Shown here in pieces: positions 9,182 through 18,058 of a stretch of DNA of 32,739 bases. Below the pieces are notes generated by a model. That model ran no database searches, was not told the origin of the DNA, and saw nothing but the letters and a program-made list of their open reading frames with translations. The DNA comes from Elusimicrobiota bacterium (GTDB lineage: Bacteria > Elusimicrobiota > Elusimicrobia > UBA1565 > UBA9628). Location of the stretch: assembly GCA_028714015.1 (NCBI GenBank), contig JAQTNG010000006.1, positions 1 through 32,739 on the forward strand, given 5' to 3'. A program made the position numbers and the translations under genes. Each line of letters starts with the position of its first letter. Positions within the stretch are counted from its first letter, which is position 1.

Positions 9182-10444
9182 TCACTCCAGCGCGAAGCGG
9201 CGGCGAACGAGGCGTTGGAGCTTCTCCTCGGCCTCGGCGTCGGTCGCGGAGGCGACTTCGCGGTAAAGGACGGGAGCTATGATCAGGAACGCGTCCAGCA
9301 CCTCGGGGTCGAAGTGGGAGCCGCGCTTCTCCCTCATGATGCTCAGGGATTGATCGAGGCCGATCGCCTCCTTGTAGGGACGGCGCGACGCGAGCGCGTC
9401 GAACACGTCGGCCACGGCGAAAATCCTCGCGATCAGCGGAATTTGGGCGCCCGTGAGCCCTTTGGGATAGCCGCTGCCGTCGAACTTCTCGTGGTGGAAT
9501 TCCACGACCGCGCGCGCGCCGCGCAGCCACTTCGCGCGGCCGATGATGGCGACGCCCTTCATGACGTGGCCGTGCATGGCCTCGGTCTCGTCCGCGTCGA
9601 GGGCCGACGGCTTGAGCAGGACGTCGTCGCGGACGCCGATCTTGCCTACGTCGTGGAGGAAGGCTCCGGCGATCAGGTCCCGGACGCGCTTGTCGTCGAG
9701 CCCGAGCGTCTCGCCCAGGCTCGCGGCGTAGAGGGTCACGCGGTAGTTGTGGGCGCTCGTCTCGGAATCGCGTTCGGCGGCCGCGCAGCCGAGCACGTCC
9801 ATGAGCTCGAGGTTGGCTTCCAGGAGCTCGTCGGCGAGGAGGGACTGGGCCCGGTTCAGCATGAGAATGACCGGGTAGAGCGCGACGGTCGCCGCCAGCA
9901 CGGCCGCCACGAGCAGGACGAGGGACCAGAGGACGTCCTGCTTGATCCGCCTCAGCGTCTCGTCGTCGACCTGATAGACCGCTTCGAAGTAGGCGATCAA
10001 GGCCCCCTGATCGTCCAGGAGCGGCACCATGACCTGCAGCAGGAGCCGTCCATCCAGGAAGAACCGGCTGTAGCGCGGCTTGCCGCCGAGAGGGAAGCGA
10101 TGGAGACGCTCGTGCGTCTTCCGGCTGATGTCGCCGCCGCCGCGGCGGACCGCCTCGAGCATCGGCCTGCGGCCGGCGTCGTAGAGCTCGACGACGACGA
10201 AGTGCTCCCGGACATGCTCCTCGCTTCGGCGCACCAGGTCCTCGTACCGCCGGGCGTCGGGCCGGCGGGCGTACTCGGCGCAGGCGGCGGTCAGCGCCGC
10301 GGACTCGTCGAGCGCGAGCTTCAGCACGCGCCGGTCAATCCTCTCGGTCTGGAGGTAGAAGACGAGCCCGCCTCCCGCGGCCGACAGCAGGAGCCAGACC
10401 AGCAGGAGCCGGCCGACGATCGTTCGGTGGATGCCGCGCAGCAT
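9182..10444 (-). CDS. Membrane-anchored HD-GYP domain protein (probable c-di-GMP phosphodiesterase)
   Basis: This is a 420-aa protein. An N-terminal membrane segment (IVGRLLLVWLLLSAAGGG) and a second near residues 170-190 flank an extracytoplasmic region of about 120 residues, presumably a sensor. The C-terminal half is an HD-GYP domain: a conserved HNYRVTLYA helix, FLHDVGKIGV with the metal-binding HD at 264-265, HHEKFDGSGYPKG near 316-326, and the downstream DVFDALASRRPYK motif. The family hydrolyses cyclic-di-GMP using a di- or tri-metal centre, and all signature residues look intact. The gene is divergent from the TolC-type gene (99-bp gap). The thioredoxin gene lies downstream on the same strand but has its own -10-like box. 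The sensed ligand is unknown. Confidence 0.9.
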   Translation of the reverse strand: MLRGIHRTIVGRLLLVWLLLSAAGGGLVFYLQTERIDRRVLKLALDESAALTAACAEYARRPDARRYEDLVRRSEEHVREHFVVVELYDAGRRPMLEAVRRGGGDISRKTHERLHRFPLGGKPRYSRFFLDGRLLLQVMVPLLDDQGALIAYFEAVYQVDDETLRRIKQDVLWSLVLLVAAVLAATVALYPVILMLNRAQSLLADELLEANLELMDVLGCAAAERDSETSAHNYRVTLYAASLGETLGLDDKRVRDLIAGAFLHDVGKIGVRDDVLLKPSALDADETEAMHGHVMKGVAIIGRAKWLRGARAVVEFHHEKFDGSGYPKGLTGAQIPLIARIFAVADVFDALASRRPYKEAIGLDQSLSIMREKRGSHFDPEVLDAFLIIAPVLYREVASATDAEAEEKLQRLVRRRFALE

Positions 10445-10519
10445 TCTCCAGATTCATAGCAGATCGCGCGGCGGCGGCCCACGACGCGCGAGTCTCGGAT
10501 TTGTGACGGAGCGTCATGC

Positions 10520-10525
10520 TAGAAT
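10520..10525 (+). promoter_or_regulatory. -10-like TAGAAT before the efflux operon
   Basis: TAGAAT lies 18 nt before the ATG at 10544, giving a predicted leader of roughly a dozen nucleotides with no Shine-Dalgarno. It is the likely promoter for the five-gene exporter operon. Confidence 0.45.
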
Positions 10526-10543
10526 GAGACCTTCGGACACGCG

Positions 10544-11842
10544 ATGAACCTCTCCGCTGCCCTGGCCTTGCTGACCGTGCTGGCCTCCCCGGCCGTCGCC
10601 GACGGCTTCACCGTCTCCTCCTACACCGCCGCGGCGATCGAGACCGCCCCGGAGGTCCGTTCGGCCGCGGACGCCTACGCGGCGGCGGACGCCGCGCTCA
10701 AGGGGCAGGCCGCGGCGATGATCCTGCCGACCCTGTCCTTCGCGTACAACCAATATCCGTACGGCCACGACCCGCTCGGCTCGTACCGCTACGAGCACGG
10801 CCGCTTCGCGCCTCGCCTGGGGCAGGCCGTGACGACGGCGAACTGGAACCTGTTCAACAGCTTCCAGGATCTGCAGAAGACGCGCGCGGCGGCGCTGGCG
10901 CGCCGCGCCGCCCGCAGCGCCCTGACGGCGGCCAAGCAGGACCGCGCGTTCGCCGCGATCTCCGCGTTCTACGACCTCGACTCGAAGACCGAGCTGCTCG
11001 GCGTGGCCCAGCAGAACCTGAAGGACCAGAAGCAGCAGTACGATCAGTCCCTCGACCTGTACAAGCACGGGATGAAGTCCTTGGCCGACCTTCTCAAGAG
11101 CGAGACCGACTGGCGTTCGTCGGAGCTGCGCATCATCTCGGCCGAGGCGGACCGCAAGACGGCGCTCCTCGCGTTCAACACCCTGATCGACCGCGGCGCC
11201 TTGGACGAGGCCGCGCTCACGGTGAACCTTCAGGCGGGCACCACGGCCTTGCCGCCCGTGGCCGCCGATATGGTCCGCGCCCTCGAGATCCGCCCGGAGG
11301 TGGCGAAGGCGCGCGAGGAGCTCGACGGCGCCCGCGTCGCCCTCCAGCAGGCCGTCGAGGGAATCCTGCCGACGCTCCGGGTGGACGCGGCCTGGAACAA
11401 GACTCGCTACGCGGACTTCCCCGGAGCGGGCTCGACGATCCCGAATCCGAATTACAACGTGGGCCTGACGCTGTCGCTGCCGATCGGCTTCAACGGCTTC
11501 ACGCAGGCCTGGGCGATCTCCTCGGCCCGCGCGGAGCAGCGCCGCGCGGAAGCGGCGCGCCGCGCCGCGGAGCGGACCGTGAAGGCCGAGTTGTACACTG
11601 CCTATATCAATCTGGAGAGGGTTTCCAGTTCCTATTCGGTGGCGCTGCTGAAGGAGGATATCTCGGCGAAATCCCTCGAGCTCGTCGGGCGGCAGTATCA
11701 GCAGGGCGCGGCCGACGCGATCCGCATGAACCAGGCGCAGAACGACTATCTGAACGCGCGCGTGGAGCGCGCGCTGGCGCTGCACGACATTTTCATCGAC
11801 CGCGCGCGGTACAAGCGCGCGGTGGGAGACCCGTTATGGTGA
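10544..11842 (+). CDS. TolC-family outer membrane efflux channel protein
   Basis: This 432-aa protein begins with a signal peptide (MNLSAALALLTVLASPAVADG). It shows the duplicated layout of outer membrane efflux proteins: two long Ala/Arg/Lys/Glu-rich helical hairpins (about residues 35-210 and 240-420) separated by strand-like segments such as YNVGLTLSLPIGFNG. The length is typical of the family. TolC homologues trimerise into an outer-membrane barrel with a periplasmic tunnel. It is the first gene of a tightly coupled operon; its last codons overlap the next gene by 7 bp (ATGGTGA). Context makes it the exit duct for the exporter encoded downstream. The exported substrate cannot be read from the sequence. 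Confidence 0.9.
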   Translation: MNLSAALALLTVLASPAVADGFTVSSYTAAAIETAPEVRSAADAYAAADAALKGQAAAMILPTLSFAYNQYPYGHDPLGSYRYEHGRFAPRLGQAVTTANWNLFNSFQDLQKTRAAALARRAARSALTAAKQDRAFAAISAFYDLDSKTELLGVAQQNLKDQKQQYDQSLDLYKHGMKSLADLLKSETDWRSSELRIISAEADRKTALLAFNTLIDRGALDEAALTVNLQAGTTALPPVAADMVRALEIRPEVAKAREELDGARVALQQAVEGILPTLRVDAAWNKTRYADFPGAGSTIPNPNYNVGLTLSLPIGFNGFTQAWAISSARAEQRRAEAARRAAERTVKAELYTAYINLERVSSSYSVALLKEDISAKSLELVGRQYQQGAADAIRMNQAQNDYLNARVERALALHDIFIDRARYKRAVGDPLW

Positions 11843-12765
11843 GCATCAAGTCGCCGAAGGCGATCGCGGCGGCCGTTCTCGTCGTCCTGGTTCTGAGCGC
11901 GGCCGGCTGGAAATATTACGGAAAATCTTCCGCCGAAGGCGGAGGAAGCGGGGTGGTGACGGTCGAGCGCGGGGACATCGAGCTCCACTTCATGGACTCG
12001 GGCGAGCTGACGCCCAAGAACTTCGTCGACGTCGCGTCGAAGGTGTCCGGCCGCGTCCTCGAGCTGTTCGTCGACGAAGGAACGCGCGTCCGGAAGGGCG
12101 ACAAGCTCGCCGTGATCCAGCCCGGCCGCACCGAGGCGGAGGCGTACGTGCCGACGACCTTGACCTCCCCGATCGACGGCGTCGTCATGCGCTACCAGGA
12201 CCGCGGCTCCAACAACTCCCAGGAAGGCCGGCTGACCAAGCTCGGGGACTACGTCACCGGGCTCATGGAGTCCCAGACGCCGACCTATCTTCTGACCGTG
12301 GCGGACCTGAGCCGGCTGGTCGTGAAGATGAAGATCTCCGAGATGGATATCCTGAAGCTGAAGGAAGGCATGGACGTGAAGGTCACCGTGGACGCCCTGC
12401 CCGGCCTCGACTTCCCATCGAAGGTCACGCTCGTCTCGCCGCAGGCGGAGAAGGACAGCAACAACCTCAAGAACTTCAAGGTCGAAGTCACCTTGTTCAA
12501 GAGCGACCCGCGCCTCAAGCCCGGGATGACGGCGCGCGTGGACGGCCTGCTCGATTCGCGCAAGAAGGTCCTGAAGCTGTCCTTGTCCGGCGTGTTCGAG
12601 GAAGGCGGCAAGGAGTTCTCCTATGCCGCCAACGGCGGCAAGCCGGCCGTCAAGAGGCCGCTCAAGCTCGGCCTGCGCTCGGAGATGGACGTCGAGGTCC
12701 TCGACGGCGTCAAGGAGGGGGACAAGCTCCTCACCGAAAAGCCGGACGACAAGCCCAAGTCGTGA
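11836..12765 (+). CDS. HlyD/MacA-type periplasmic adaptor (membrane fusion protein)
   Basis: This 309-aa protein has an N-terminal membrane anchor ([17 protein letters not shown]), a barrel-sandwich (lipoyl-like) domain with [20 protein letters not shown] and [10 protein letters not shown] half-motifs, then a beta-barrel and a membrane-proximal domain ([23 protein letters not shown]). The two lipoyl halves are separated by only about 15 residues, so the coiled-coil hairpin that contacts TolC in classical MacA/AcrA proteins is missing. It may use a shorter docking mode or depend on the permeases for contact. The start overlaps the TolC-type gene by 7 bp and the stop overlaps the ATPase start by 4 bp (GTGA), so translation is probably coupled. 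Confidence 0.87.
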   Translation: MVSIKSPKAIAAAVLVVLVLSAAGWKYYGKSSAEGGGSGVVTVERGDIELHFMDSGELTPKNFVDVASKVSGRVLELFVDEGTRVRKGDKLAVIQPGRTEAEAYVPTTLTSPIDGVVMRYQDRGSNNSQEGRLTKLGDYVTGLMESQTPTYLLTVADLSRLVVKMKISEMDILKLKEGMDVKVTVDALPGLDFPSKVTLVSPQAEKDSNNLKNFKVEVTLFKSDPRLKPGMTARVDGLLDSRKKVLKLSLSGVFEEGGKEFSYAANGGKPAVKRPLKLGLRSEMDVEVLDGVKEGDKLLTEKPDDKPKS

Positions 12766-13418
12766 ACGCGATCCTCGTCGACGGGCTGACGCGCACCTAT
12801 CAGGGCGGCTACCAGGCCCTCAAGGGGGTCTCCTTCTCCGTGGCTCGGGGGGAATTCGTCGCGATCATGGGCCCGTCGGGCTGCGGCAAGTCCACGATGC
12901 TCAACATACTCGGCCTGCTCGACCGTCCGACGGGCGGCAAGTACACGCTCGAGGGCGCCGAGACGGCGCGGCTGGGCGACGCCGAGCTCACCGGGCTGCG
13001 CCGCGCCCGCATCGGCTTCGTGTTCCAGTCCTTCAATCTCCTCCCGCGCCTCTCCGCCCTCGAGAACGTCGCCCTGCCGATGGCCTACGCGGGTTCGGGC
13101 GTGGCGGAGCGTCGCGCGCGGGCCCTCGAGCTGCTGACGCGCGTCGGGCTCGGCCATAAGGCGGAGAACACGCCGCTCCAGCTCTCCGGCGGCGAGCGCC
13201 AGCGCGTCGGCATCGCGCGCGCGCTCGCCAACAAGCCCGCGCTCCTTCTCGCCGACGAGCCCACGGGCAACCTCGACTCGAAGTCCTCGACGGAGATCCT
13301 CGCGCTGTTCAAGGAGCTCAACGCCGAGGGGATGACGGTCGTGCTCGTCACGCACGACCCCGCGATCGGCGCGGCGGCGGGACGCGTCATCCGGATCAAG
13401 GACGGCGCGCTCGCGTGA
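12762..13418 (+). CDS. MacB/LolD-type ABC transporter ATPase
   Basis: This 218-aa stand-alone nucleotide-binding protein starts at a GTG inside the previous gene's stop (GTGA). It has Walker [10 protein letters not shown] at 37-45, the Q-loop [16 protein letters not shown], signature [15 protein letters not shown] and Walker [13 protein letters not shown], followed by an H-loop (VTHDP). The length and the [16 protein letters not shown] stretch are typical of the MacB/LolD group. It energises export through the two permeases encoded immediately downstream, with which it also overlaps by GTGA. Unlike E. coli MacB, the ATPase is not fused to the membrane part. Confidence 0.93.
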   Translation: MNAILVDGLTRTYQGGYQALKGVSFSVARGEFVAIMGPSGCGKSTMLNILGLLDRPTGGKYTLEGAETARLGDAELTGLRRARIGFVFQSFNLLPRLSALENVALPMAYAGSGVAERRARALELLTRVGLGHKAENTPLQLSGGERQRVGIARALANKPALLLADEPTGNLDSKSSTEILALFKELNAEGMTVVLVTHDPAIGAAAGRVIRIKDGALA

Positions 13419-14686
13419 ACCTGCGCGAGGCCCTGCGGGCGGGCGCGCGCGAGATCTACGCGAACAAGTTCCGGTCCGCGCTGTCCTTCACGGCGGTGTC
13501 CGTCGGCGTCGCGTCCCTGCTCTACACGATGGCGCAGACGCGCGGCATGCAGGAGGCCCTCGAGAAGAACCTCGAGCTGATGGGGCCGGGGCGCATGACG
13601 GTCGAGAAGAAGCGCAACTACGTCTCGAAGGGCCTCTCGCAAGGGCTGACCTACGGCGACGCGCTGGCCCTGCGCCGGGAGCTTCCGGACCTGTTCATGG
13701 TCGAGCCGCAGTCGACCACCTACCCCAAGCTCGTGCTCGGGCGCGCCTCGGTCAATTCGGTCCGAACCGACGGGGCGACGTCCCAGTTCCGCCGTCGAGA
13801 TTGGGTGTACAGACTGCGCGGCCGCTTCCTCAACGAATGGGACGTCGAGCATCGCGCGCGCGTCGCGGTGATGGTCGAGCCCGCGATCTGGATCAAGAAG
13901 CCCTTCTGGGCGAAGTTCTGGGGCCAGGACAATCCTTACGACCTCTTCGCCAAGCGCCGCGACCTTCTGGGGGCGCAAATACGCCTGGACGATTCGGTAT
14001 TCACGGTCGTCGGCGTGCTGACCCCGCCGCCGCGAGACAAGGACCCGCGATGGGACAGCTGGAACACGCCCAACGCCCTGGTCCCGATCACGGCCTACCA
14101 GCAGCGCCTGGCGGGCAATGAAATGAATCCGGACTCCGTCGACGAAATCCGAATCGACACGGGCAGCGAGCGGACCCTGGCCTCGCGCCGCCGGCAGATC
14201 GAGGCCATCCTCAAGCGCCGCCACCGCGGGGAGGAGGACTTCGAGATCAAGGACCAGCGCGAGGAGATCGAGACGGAGATGGAGACCATGCGCAAGTACG
14301 TGAAGGCCGGCCTCGCGCTCGGCGTCGTCGCCCTTCTCGCCGGCGGCATCGGCATCATGAACGTGACCTTGGCCACGATCTTCGCGCGCGTGCGCGAGAT
14401 CGGCATACGCCGCGCGATCGGCGCCAGCCGCGCGGACATATTGGCCCAATTCCTGCTCGAAGCGGCGATGCTGGGGGCCGCGGGCGGCGTCGCGGGCGTG
14501 GGGCTCGGCCTCGGCGGCGTCAAATGGCTGTCGGGGCTCGGCGGCTCGCGGGACCTGGCCGAGGTCACCTGGACCCAATGCGCCGAGGGCATCGTCCTGG
14601 CCGCGATCATCAGCGCCGCGTTCGCCTTGGTGCCCGCCTACCGGGCCTCGCGGCTCGACCCCGTCGAGGCGCTGAAGGCCGAATGA
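13415..14686 (+). CDS. MacB-like ABC permease, copy 1
   Basis: This 423-aa protein has the MacB/FtsX topology: one N-terminal membrane helix (FRSALSFTAVSVGVASLLYTM), a periplasmic domain of about 220 residues, and three C-terminal helices containing the family segment GGIGIMNVTLATIFARVREIGIRRAIGAS. It ends with the usual RASRLDPVEALKAE. The GTG start lies in a GTGA overlap with the ATPase stop, and its own stop lies in an ATGA overlap with copy 2. It is a clear paralogue of the next gene: both share NYVSKGLS, DLFMV/ELFMV, WIKKP(F/Y)WAK and RHRGEEDFEIKD. The pair most likely forms a heterodimer over the ATPase. Confidence 0.92.
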   Translation: MNLREALRAGAREIYANKFRSALSFTAVSVGVASLLYTMAQTRGMQEALEKNLELMGPGRMTVEKKRNYVSKGLSQGLTYGDALALRRELPDLFMVEPQSTTYPKLVLGRASVNSVRTDGATSQFRRRDWVYRLRGRFLNEWDVEHRARVAVMVEPAIWIKKPFWAKFWGQDNPYDLFAKRRDLLGAQIRLDDSVFTVVGVLTPPPRDKDPRWDSWNTPNALVPITAYQQRLAGNEMNPDSVDEIRIDTGSERTLASRRRQIEAILKRRHRGEEDFEIKDQREEIETEMETMRKYVKAGLALGVVALLAGGIGIMNVTLATIFARVREIGIRRAIGASRADILAQFLLEAAMLGAAGGVAGVGLGLGGVKWLSGLGGSRDLAEVTWTQCAEGIVLAAIISAAFALVPAYRASRLDPVEALKAE

Positions 14687-15957
14687 AGATCTCGGAGCTG
14701 GGCCGCTCGGCGCTCGTCGAGATTCGCGCCCACAAGACGCGCAGCGCGATGACGAGCCTGTCGCTGGCGATCGGCATCGCCGCGATGCTGTTCACCTTCT
14801 CCCAGACGGCGGGGATGATGAAGCGCTACGACGACGCTCTGCGTCTCGCGGGCCCGGGGCGCATCGTCGTGTCCCAGAAGAACAACTACGTCTCGAAGGG
14901 CCTCTCTCCGGGGCTCACCTATGAGGACGCCCTCGAGATCCGCCGCCAATATCCGGAGCTCTTCATGGTGTCCCCTCAAAACGCGAGCTGGCGCACGCGC
15001 GGGCGCCTGGATTCCTTCAAGAACGACGGCCTGCGCGCCCTCGGCGTCACGCCGGACTGGGCCAAGCGCGACTGGGTGTACACCCAGCGCGGCCGGACGC
15101 TCAACGAGCGCGACCTCGCGCAGGCCGCGCGGGTGTGCGTCCTCGTCGAGTCCGGGAGCTGGATCAAGAAGCCGTACTGGGCGAAGTACTTCCCCGAGCA
15201 GGCCCTGACGAAATACATCTCGCGCCACGACCCGATCGGCCGGAGGATCCTGCTCGGCGACCACCTGTTCACCGTCGTCGGCGTGCTCAAGGAGCCGTTC
15301 AAGGACCGGGACCCGAGATGGTTCCGCTCCTGGGGCGGCGAGGGCCTCGTGCTCGTGCCCGCCACTTCCTTCCAGCGCTTCCTGACCCCGCGCTACCAGA
15401 AGAACCCGGAGGTCATCGAGAAGATCGACGTGGACACGGGCGACGCGGAGACGGCCTCCGTGTACCTTCGGCGCATCAAGGTCCTGCTCAAGGCCCGTCA
15501 TCGCGGCGAGGAGGACTTCGAGATCAAGGACTACCGCGAGATCATGCAAAGCGCGCTCAAGCAGATGAAGGAGTTCGTCGTCTCGATCATGATCATCGGC
15601 ATCGTCGCCATACTCGCCTCCGGCATCGGCATCATGAACGTGACGCTCGCGACGATCTTCTCCCGCGTGCGCGAGATCGGCATACGCCGCGCGCTCGGGG
15701 CGACGCGCGCCGACATCGTCTGGCAGTTCGTCAGCGAGGCGATGATGCTCGGCGTGATCGGCGGCCTCGGCGGCACGGGCCTGGGCCTGCTCGGCATCTG
15801 GTACCTCGCCCCGAAGGAAGACCGCATGGCCCCGATCAGCCTCGTGCACGTCGGGGGGGCCCTTCTGATCTCGCTCGGGACGGGATTTCTCTTCGCGCTG
15901 TATCCCGCCTACAAGGCCTCGCGCTTCGATCCCGTCGAGGCGCTGCACTACGAGTAG
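14683..15957 (+). CDS. MacB-like ABC permease, copy 2
   Basis: This is a 424-aa permease starting at MKISELGRSALVEIR; the longer track ORF (from 14524) would run through most of the end of copy 1. The start overlaps copy 1's stop by ATGA. The topology matches copy 1: an N-terminal helix (MTSLSLAIGIAAMLFTFS), a periplasmic domain, and C-terminal helices with ASGIGIMNVTLATIFSRVREIGIRRALGA, ending RFDPVEALHYE. The periplasmic domain differs from copy 1 by several extra or changed residues (for example GVTPDWAKRDW). It is the last gene of the exporter operon and stops 18 bp from the convergent TonB-receptor gene. Duplication followed by specialisation is the simplest explanation. Confidence 0.92.
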   Translation: MKISELGRSALVEIRAHKTRSAMTSLSLAIGIAAMLFTFSQTAGMMKRYDDALRLAGPGRIVVSQKNNYVSKGLSPGLTYEDALEIRRQYPELFMVSPQNASWRTRGRLDSFKNDGLRALGVTPDWAKRDWVYTQRGRTLNERDLAQAARVCVLVESGSWIKKPYWAKYFPEQALTKYISRHDPIGRRILLGDHLFTVVGVLKEPFKDRDPRWFRSWGGEGLVLVPATSFQRFLTPRYQKNPEVIEKIDVDTGDAETASVYLRRIKVLLKARHRGEEDFEIKDYREIMQSALKQMKEFVVSIMIIGIVAILASGIGIMNVTLATIFSRVREIGIRRALGATRADIVWQFVSEAMMLGVIGGLGGTGLGLLGIWYLAPKEDRMAPISLVHVGGALLISLGTGFLFALYPAYKASRFDPVEALHYE

Positions 15958-15975
15958 GGGTTCCGGGCTCGAGCG

Positions 15976-18003
15976 TCAGAAGCGGCAGCTGGCCGTGTAG
16001 CTCACCCGGCGGCCGTTGACGAGCGGCATCGACTCCACCACGCGCTGCCGGGCGTACTCCGGCACGACGACCGTGCTGCCCGTGACGTTTTGAACCGTCA
16101 CGGTGTGCTTGAAAGCCCCCGTCTTGTACCCCGCGCTCAGGTCCGCCCAGGCTTGGGCCGGCAGGCGCGTGCGCAAGGTGTCCATGGACGAGTAGTGGTT
16201 GGCCACGAGGCTGCCGAAGAAATCGCCGCGGCCCAGCGGATTGGGCGCGCTCAGCGAGGCGCCCGCCGCGAGCGTGTAACGGGGGACGTTCTTGAATTTG
16301 TAAGTTTCGGCGGCGGCGAGCCCGCCCGTGGCCGCGACGGTCCTGGCGTCTTGCTGGCTGCCCTGGATATAGCTGAGGGCGGAGAAGAGGCCGAGACGCG
16401 GCCCGGTGTAGCGCAGCTCCGCCTCCGCGCCCGCGGCGTGGTAGCGCGCGGAATTGTCGTAGAAGTTCGCATTGACGTACGCGGCCCCGTCGCGCGTGAA
16501 ATCGCCGCGGTCCCGGTGGATCGTGTCCTTGTAGTCCTCGTAGTAAGCCGTCAGCTGCGCGAACAGCTTCTCCCATGAGCTCAGGTAGGAGAGCTCGGCC
16601 GAGGAGGTCTTCTCCGGCTTTAGGCTCGGGTTGCCCAGGACGGTCACGGGCGTGGTTTGGAAATAGAGCTCGAAGGGCGTCGGAGCGCGGAAGGACTGGC
16701 CGGCCATGAATTTCAGGCTGCTGCGGTCGTTGATGCTGTACACGGCCGAGAAGCGGGAGGAAAGGTCGTGGCCGGAAATCGAGTTGTGCGTGAAGCGCGT
16801 GCCCAGCGCCAGCTTCCAGGGGCCGGCCCCGTAGCCGAGCTGCGCGAAGAGAGAGCCGATCCAGATGACGCGGTTGTCCATCTTGTTGTCGGCGACGACG
16901 CTTTGCGAGGTGGAGACGAAGTTGTTGTAGTGATCGGCCGCCTGGTATTCGTGGCTGCCGCCCAGTTCGAAATTCAGCGCGTCGGTCACCGGCAGAGCGG
17001 CGCTCAGGGTGTTGACGTAGCGGGTTCCCAGGATGTCGGAGCGCAGGGTGTCGCCCTCGTCGCGCGAGGTCTGCCGCCGCTGGCGGTCGAAGGCGGCGGT
17101 GTACTTCAAGTCCCGCCATTCGGGCCCGAACGAGTAGGCGTAGCTGAGCAGCTCCATCTCCTTTTCGTGCGGGTTCTGCCCGCCGCTGGCGAGAGTGATG
17201 TTGTTGCCCGCGAAGTCCTGGACGCTGTTGGAGACGTTCGCCAGGAGGCTGTGGCCGCCGCGGCTCCAGGCCGCGTTCATGTTCTTGGCGCTGAAGTATT
17301 CGCGCATTTCGAAGGTCTTATTCGCCGCGTCGGTGAAGGTGAAATGCGGCTCGCGCCGGCTGGAATAATCGGCCGACACGAAGAGCTTGGAGCCGTCCTT
17401 GTCTCGGGCGTAGAGGCCCGCCGCGCGCGAGACCTCCGCCGCCCCGGAGAAGCCGCCGTGGCCGCTCGCGATGCCGGCGCTGGCCGCGGTCAAATGGGAG
17501 TTCTTCGGAGATTGGCGCAGGACGATGTTGATCGCGCCGTTGAGGGCGTTGGAGCCGTAGATCACGGAGGCGGGGCCGCGCAGGACCTCGATGCGCTCCA
17601 CGGAGTCGATCCCGACGCGGTCGATGTCGCCTTCGCCGGTCACCGCGTTCCACGCCGGGACGTTGTTGATCATCACGAGCACCTTGTCGGCGTAATTCTC
17701 CTGCAGGGCTCCCCGGAAGGTGGGGATGTGCTGCAGGGAGAAGGTCCGCCAGACCATGACGCCCGCGACGGTCTGCAGGGCGTCGCCGACGCTCTCGTAA
17801 TTGTAGCGCTCGATCATCTCGCGGTCGATGACGGTGACGTTGGAGACGCTGTTGAAGACGCTCTCGGGCTTGGCGGAGGCGACGGTCACCGTCTTGGCCT
17901 CCTCGCGGAAGAACTCGAAAGCGTCCTCGGCGCGCGCCGGGAGGGACGAAAGCAGCGCCAGGCTCAGGGCGGCGGCCGCGACGCCGGAACAGGTCCTTGT
18001 CAT
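15976..18003 (-). CDS. TonB-dependent outer membrane receptor
   Basis: This 675-aa protein has a signal peptide (LSLALLSSLPARAEDAF), a plug domain at about residues 45-165 (VTVIDREMIERYNYESVGDAL, VERIEVLRGPASVIYGSNALNGAINIV) and a 22-strand-type barrel ending in an aromatic residue (SYTASCRF). A short stretch before the plug (AKTVTVASAKPESVFN) may serve as the TonB box. Members import siderophores, cobalamin, metals or glycans using TonB energy; the plug resembles the BtuB/CirA group, but the ligand cannot be assigned. No exbB, exbD, tonB or periplasmic binding protein is adjacent, so it appears to be an orphan receptor. The 55-bp upstream gap is too small for a cobalamin riboswitch. Confidence 0.92.
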   Translation of the reverse strand: MTRTCSGVAAAALSLALLSSLPARAEDAFEFFREEAKTVTVASAKPESVFNSVSNVTVIDREMIERYNYESVGDALQTVAGVMVWRTFSLQHIPTFRGALQENYADKVLVMINNVPAWNAVTGEGDIDRVGIDSVERIEVLRGPASVIYGSNALNGAINIVLRQSPKNSHLTAASAGIASGHGGFSGAAEVSRAAGLYARDKDGSKLFVSADYSSRREPHFTFTDAANKTFEMREYFSAKNMNAAWSRGGHSLLANVSNSVQDFAGNNITLASGGQNPHEKEMELLSYAYSFGPEWRDLKYTAAFDRQRRQTSRDEGDTLRSDILGTRYVNTLSAALPVTDALNFELGGSHEYQAADHYNNFVSTSQSVVADNKMDNRVIWIGSLFAQLGYGAGPWKLALGTRFTHNSISGHDLSSRFSAVYSINDRSSLKFMAGQSFRAPTPFELYFQTTPVTVLGNPSLKPEKTSSAELSYLSSWEKLFAQLTAYYEDYKDTIHRDRGDFTRDGAAYVNANFYDNSARYHAAGAEAELRYTGPRLGLFSALSYIQGSQQDARTVAATGGLAAAETYKFKNVPRYTLAAGASLSAPNPLGRGDFFGSLVANHYSSMDTLRTRLPAQAWADLSAGYKTGAFKHTVTVQNVTGSTVVVPEYARQRVVESMPLVNGRRVSYTASCRF

Positions 18004-18014
18004 AGGGGGTAATT

Positions 18015-18020
18015 ATTATA
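18015..18020 (-). promoter_or_regulatory. -10-like TATAAT before TonB receptor
   Basis: On the minus strand TATAAT ends 11 nt before the ATG at 18003, giving a predicted leader of only a few nucleotides. No clear -35 is present. Confidence 0.5.
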
Positions 18021-18058
18021 GTACGGGCCGGCGCTCCGGCGACGCGCGGGCATGAGGC

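Noticed and set aside
6891-9266. 791-aa plus-strand ORF across the hairpin and the thioredoxin gene
   Set aside because: It lies out of frame in the fusion gene and antisense to the thioredoxin/TPR gene. It has no recognisable domain, and its composition is that of a shadow frame.
14041-14600. Near-identical short nucleotide runs shared by the two permease genes, considered as a mobile repeat
   Set aside because: They are conserved codons of paralogous genes (NYVSKGLS, GIGIMNVTLA, REIGIRRA), not an independent repeat element.
18004-18058. Possible cobalamin riboswitch upstream of the TonB receptor
   Set aside because: Only 55 bp separate the genes and TATAAT lies 11 nt from the ATG, so there is no room for a riboswitch.
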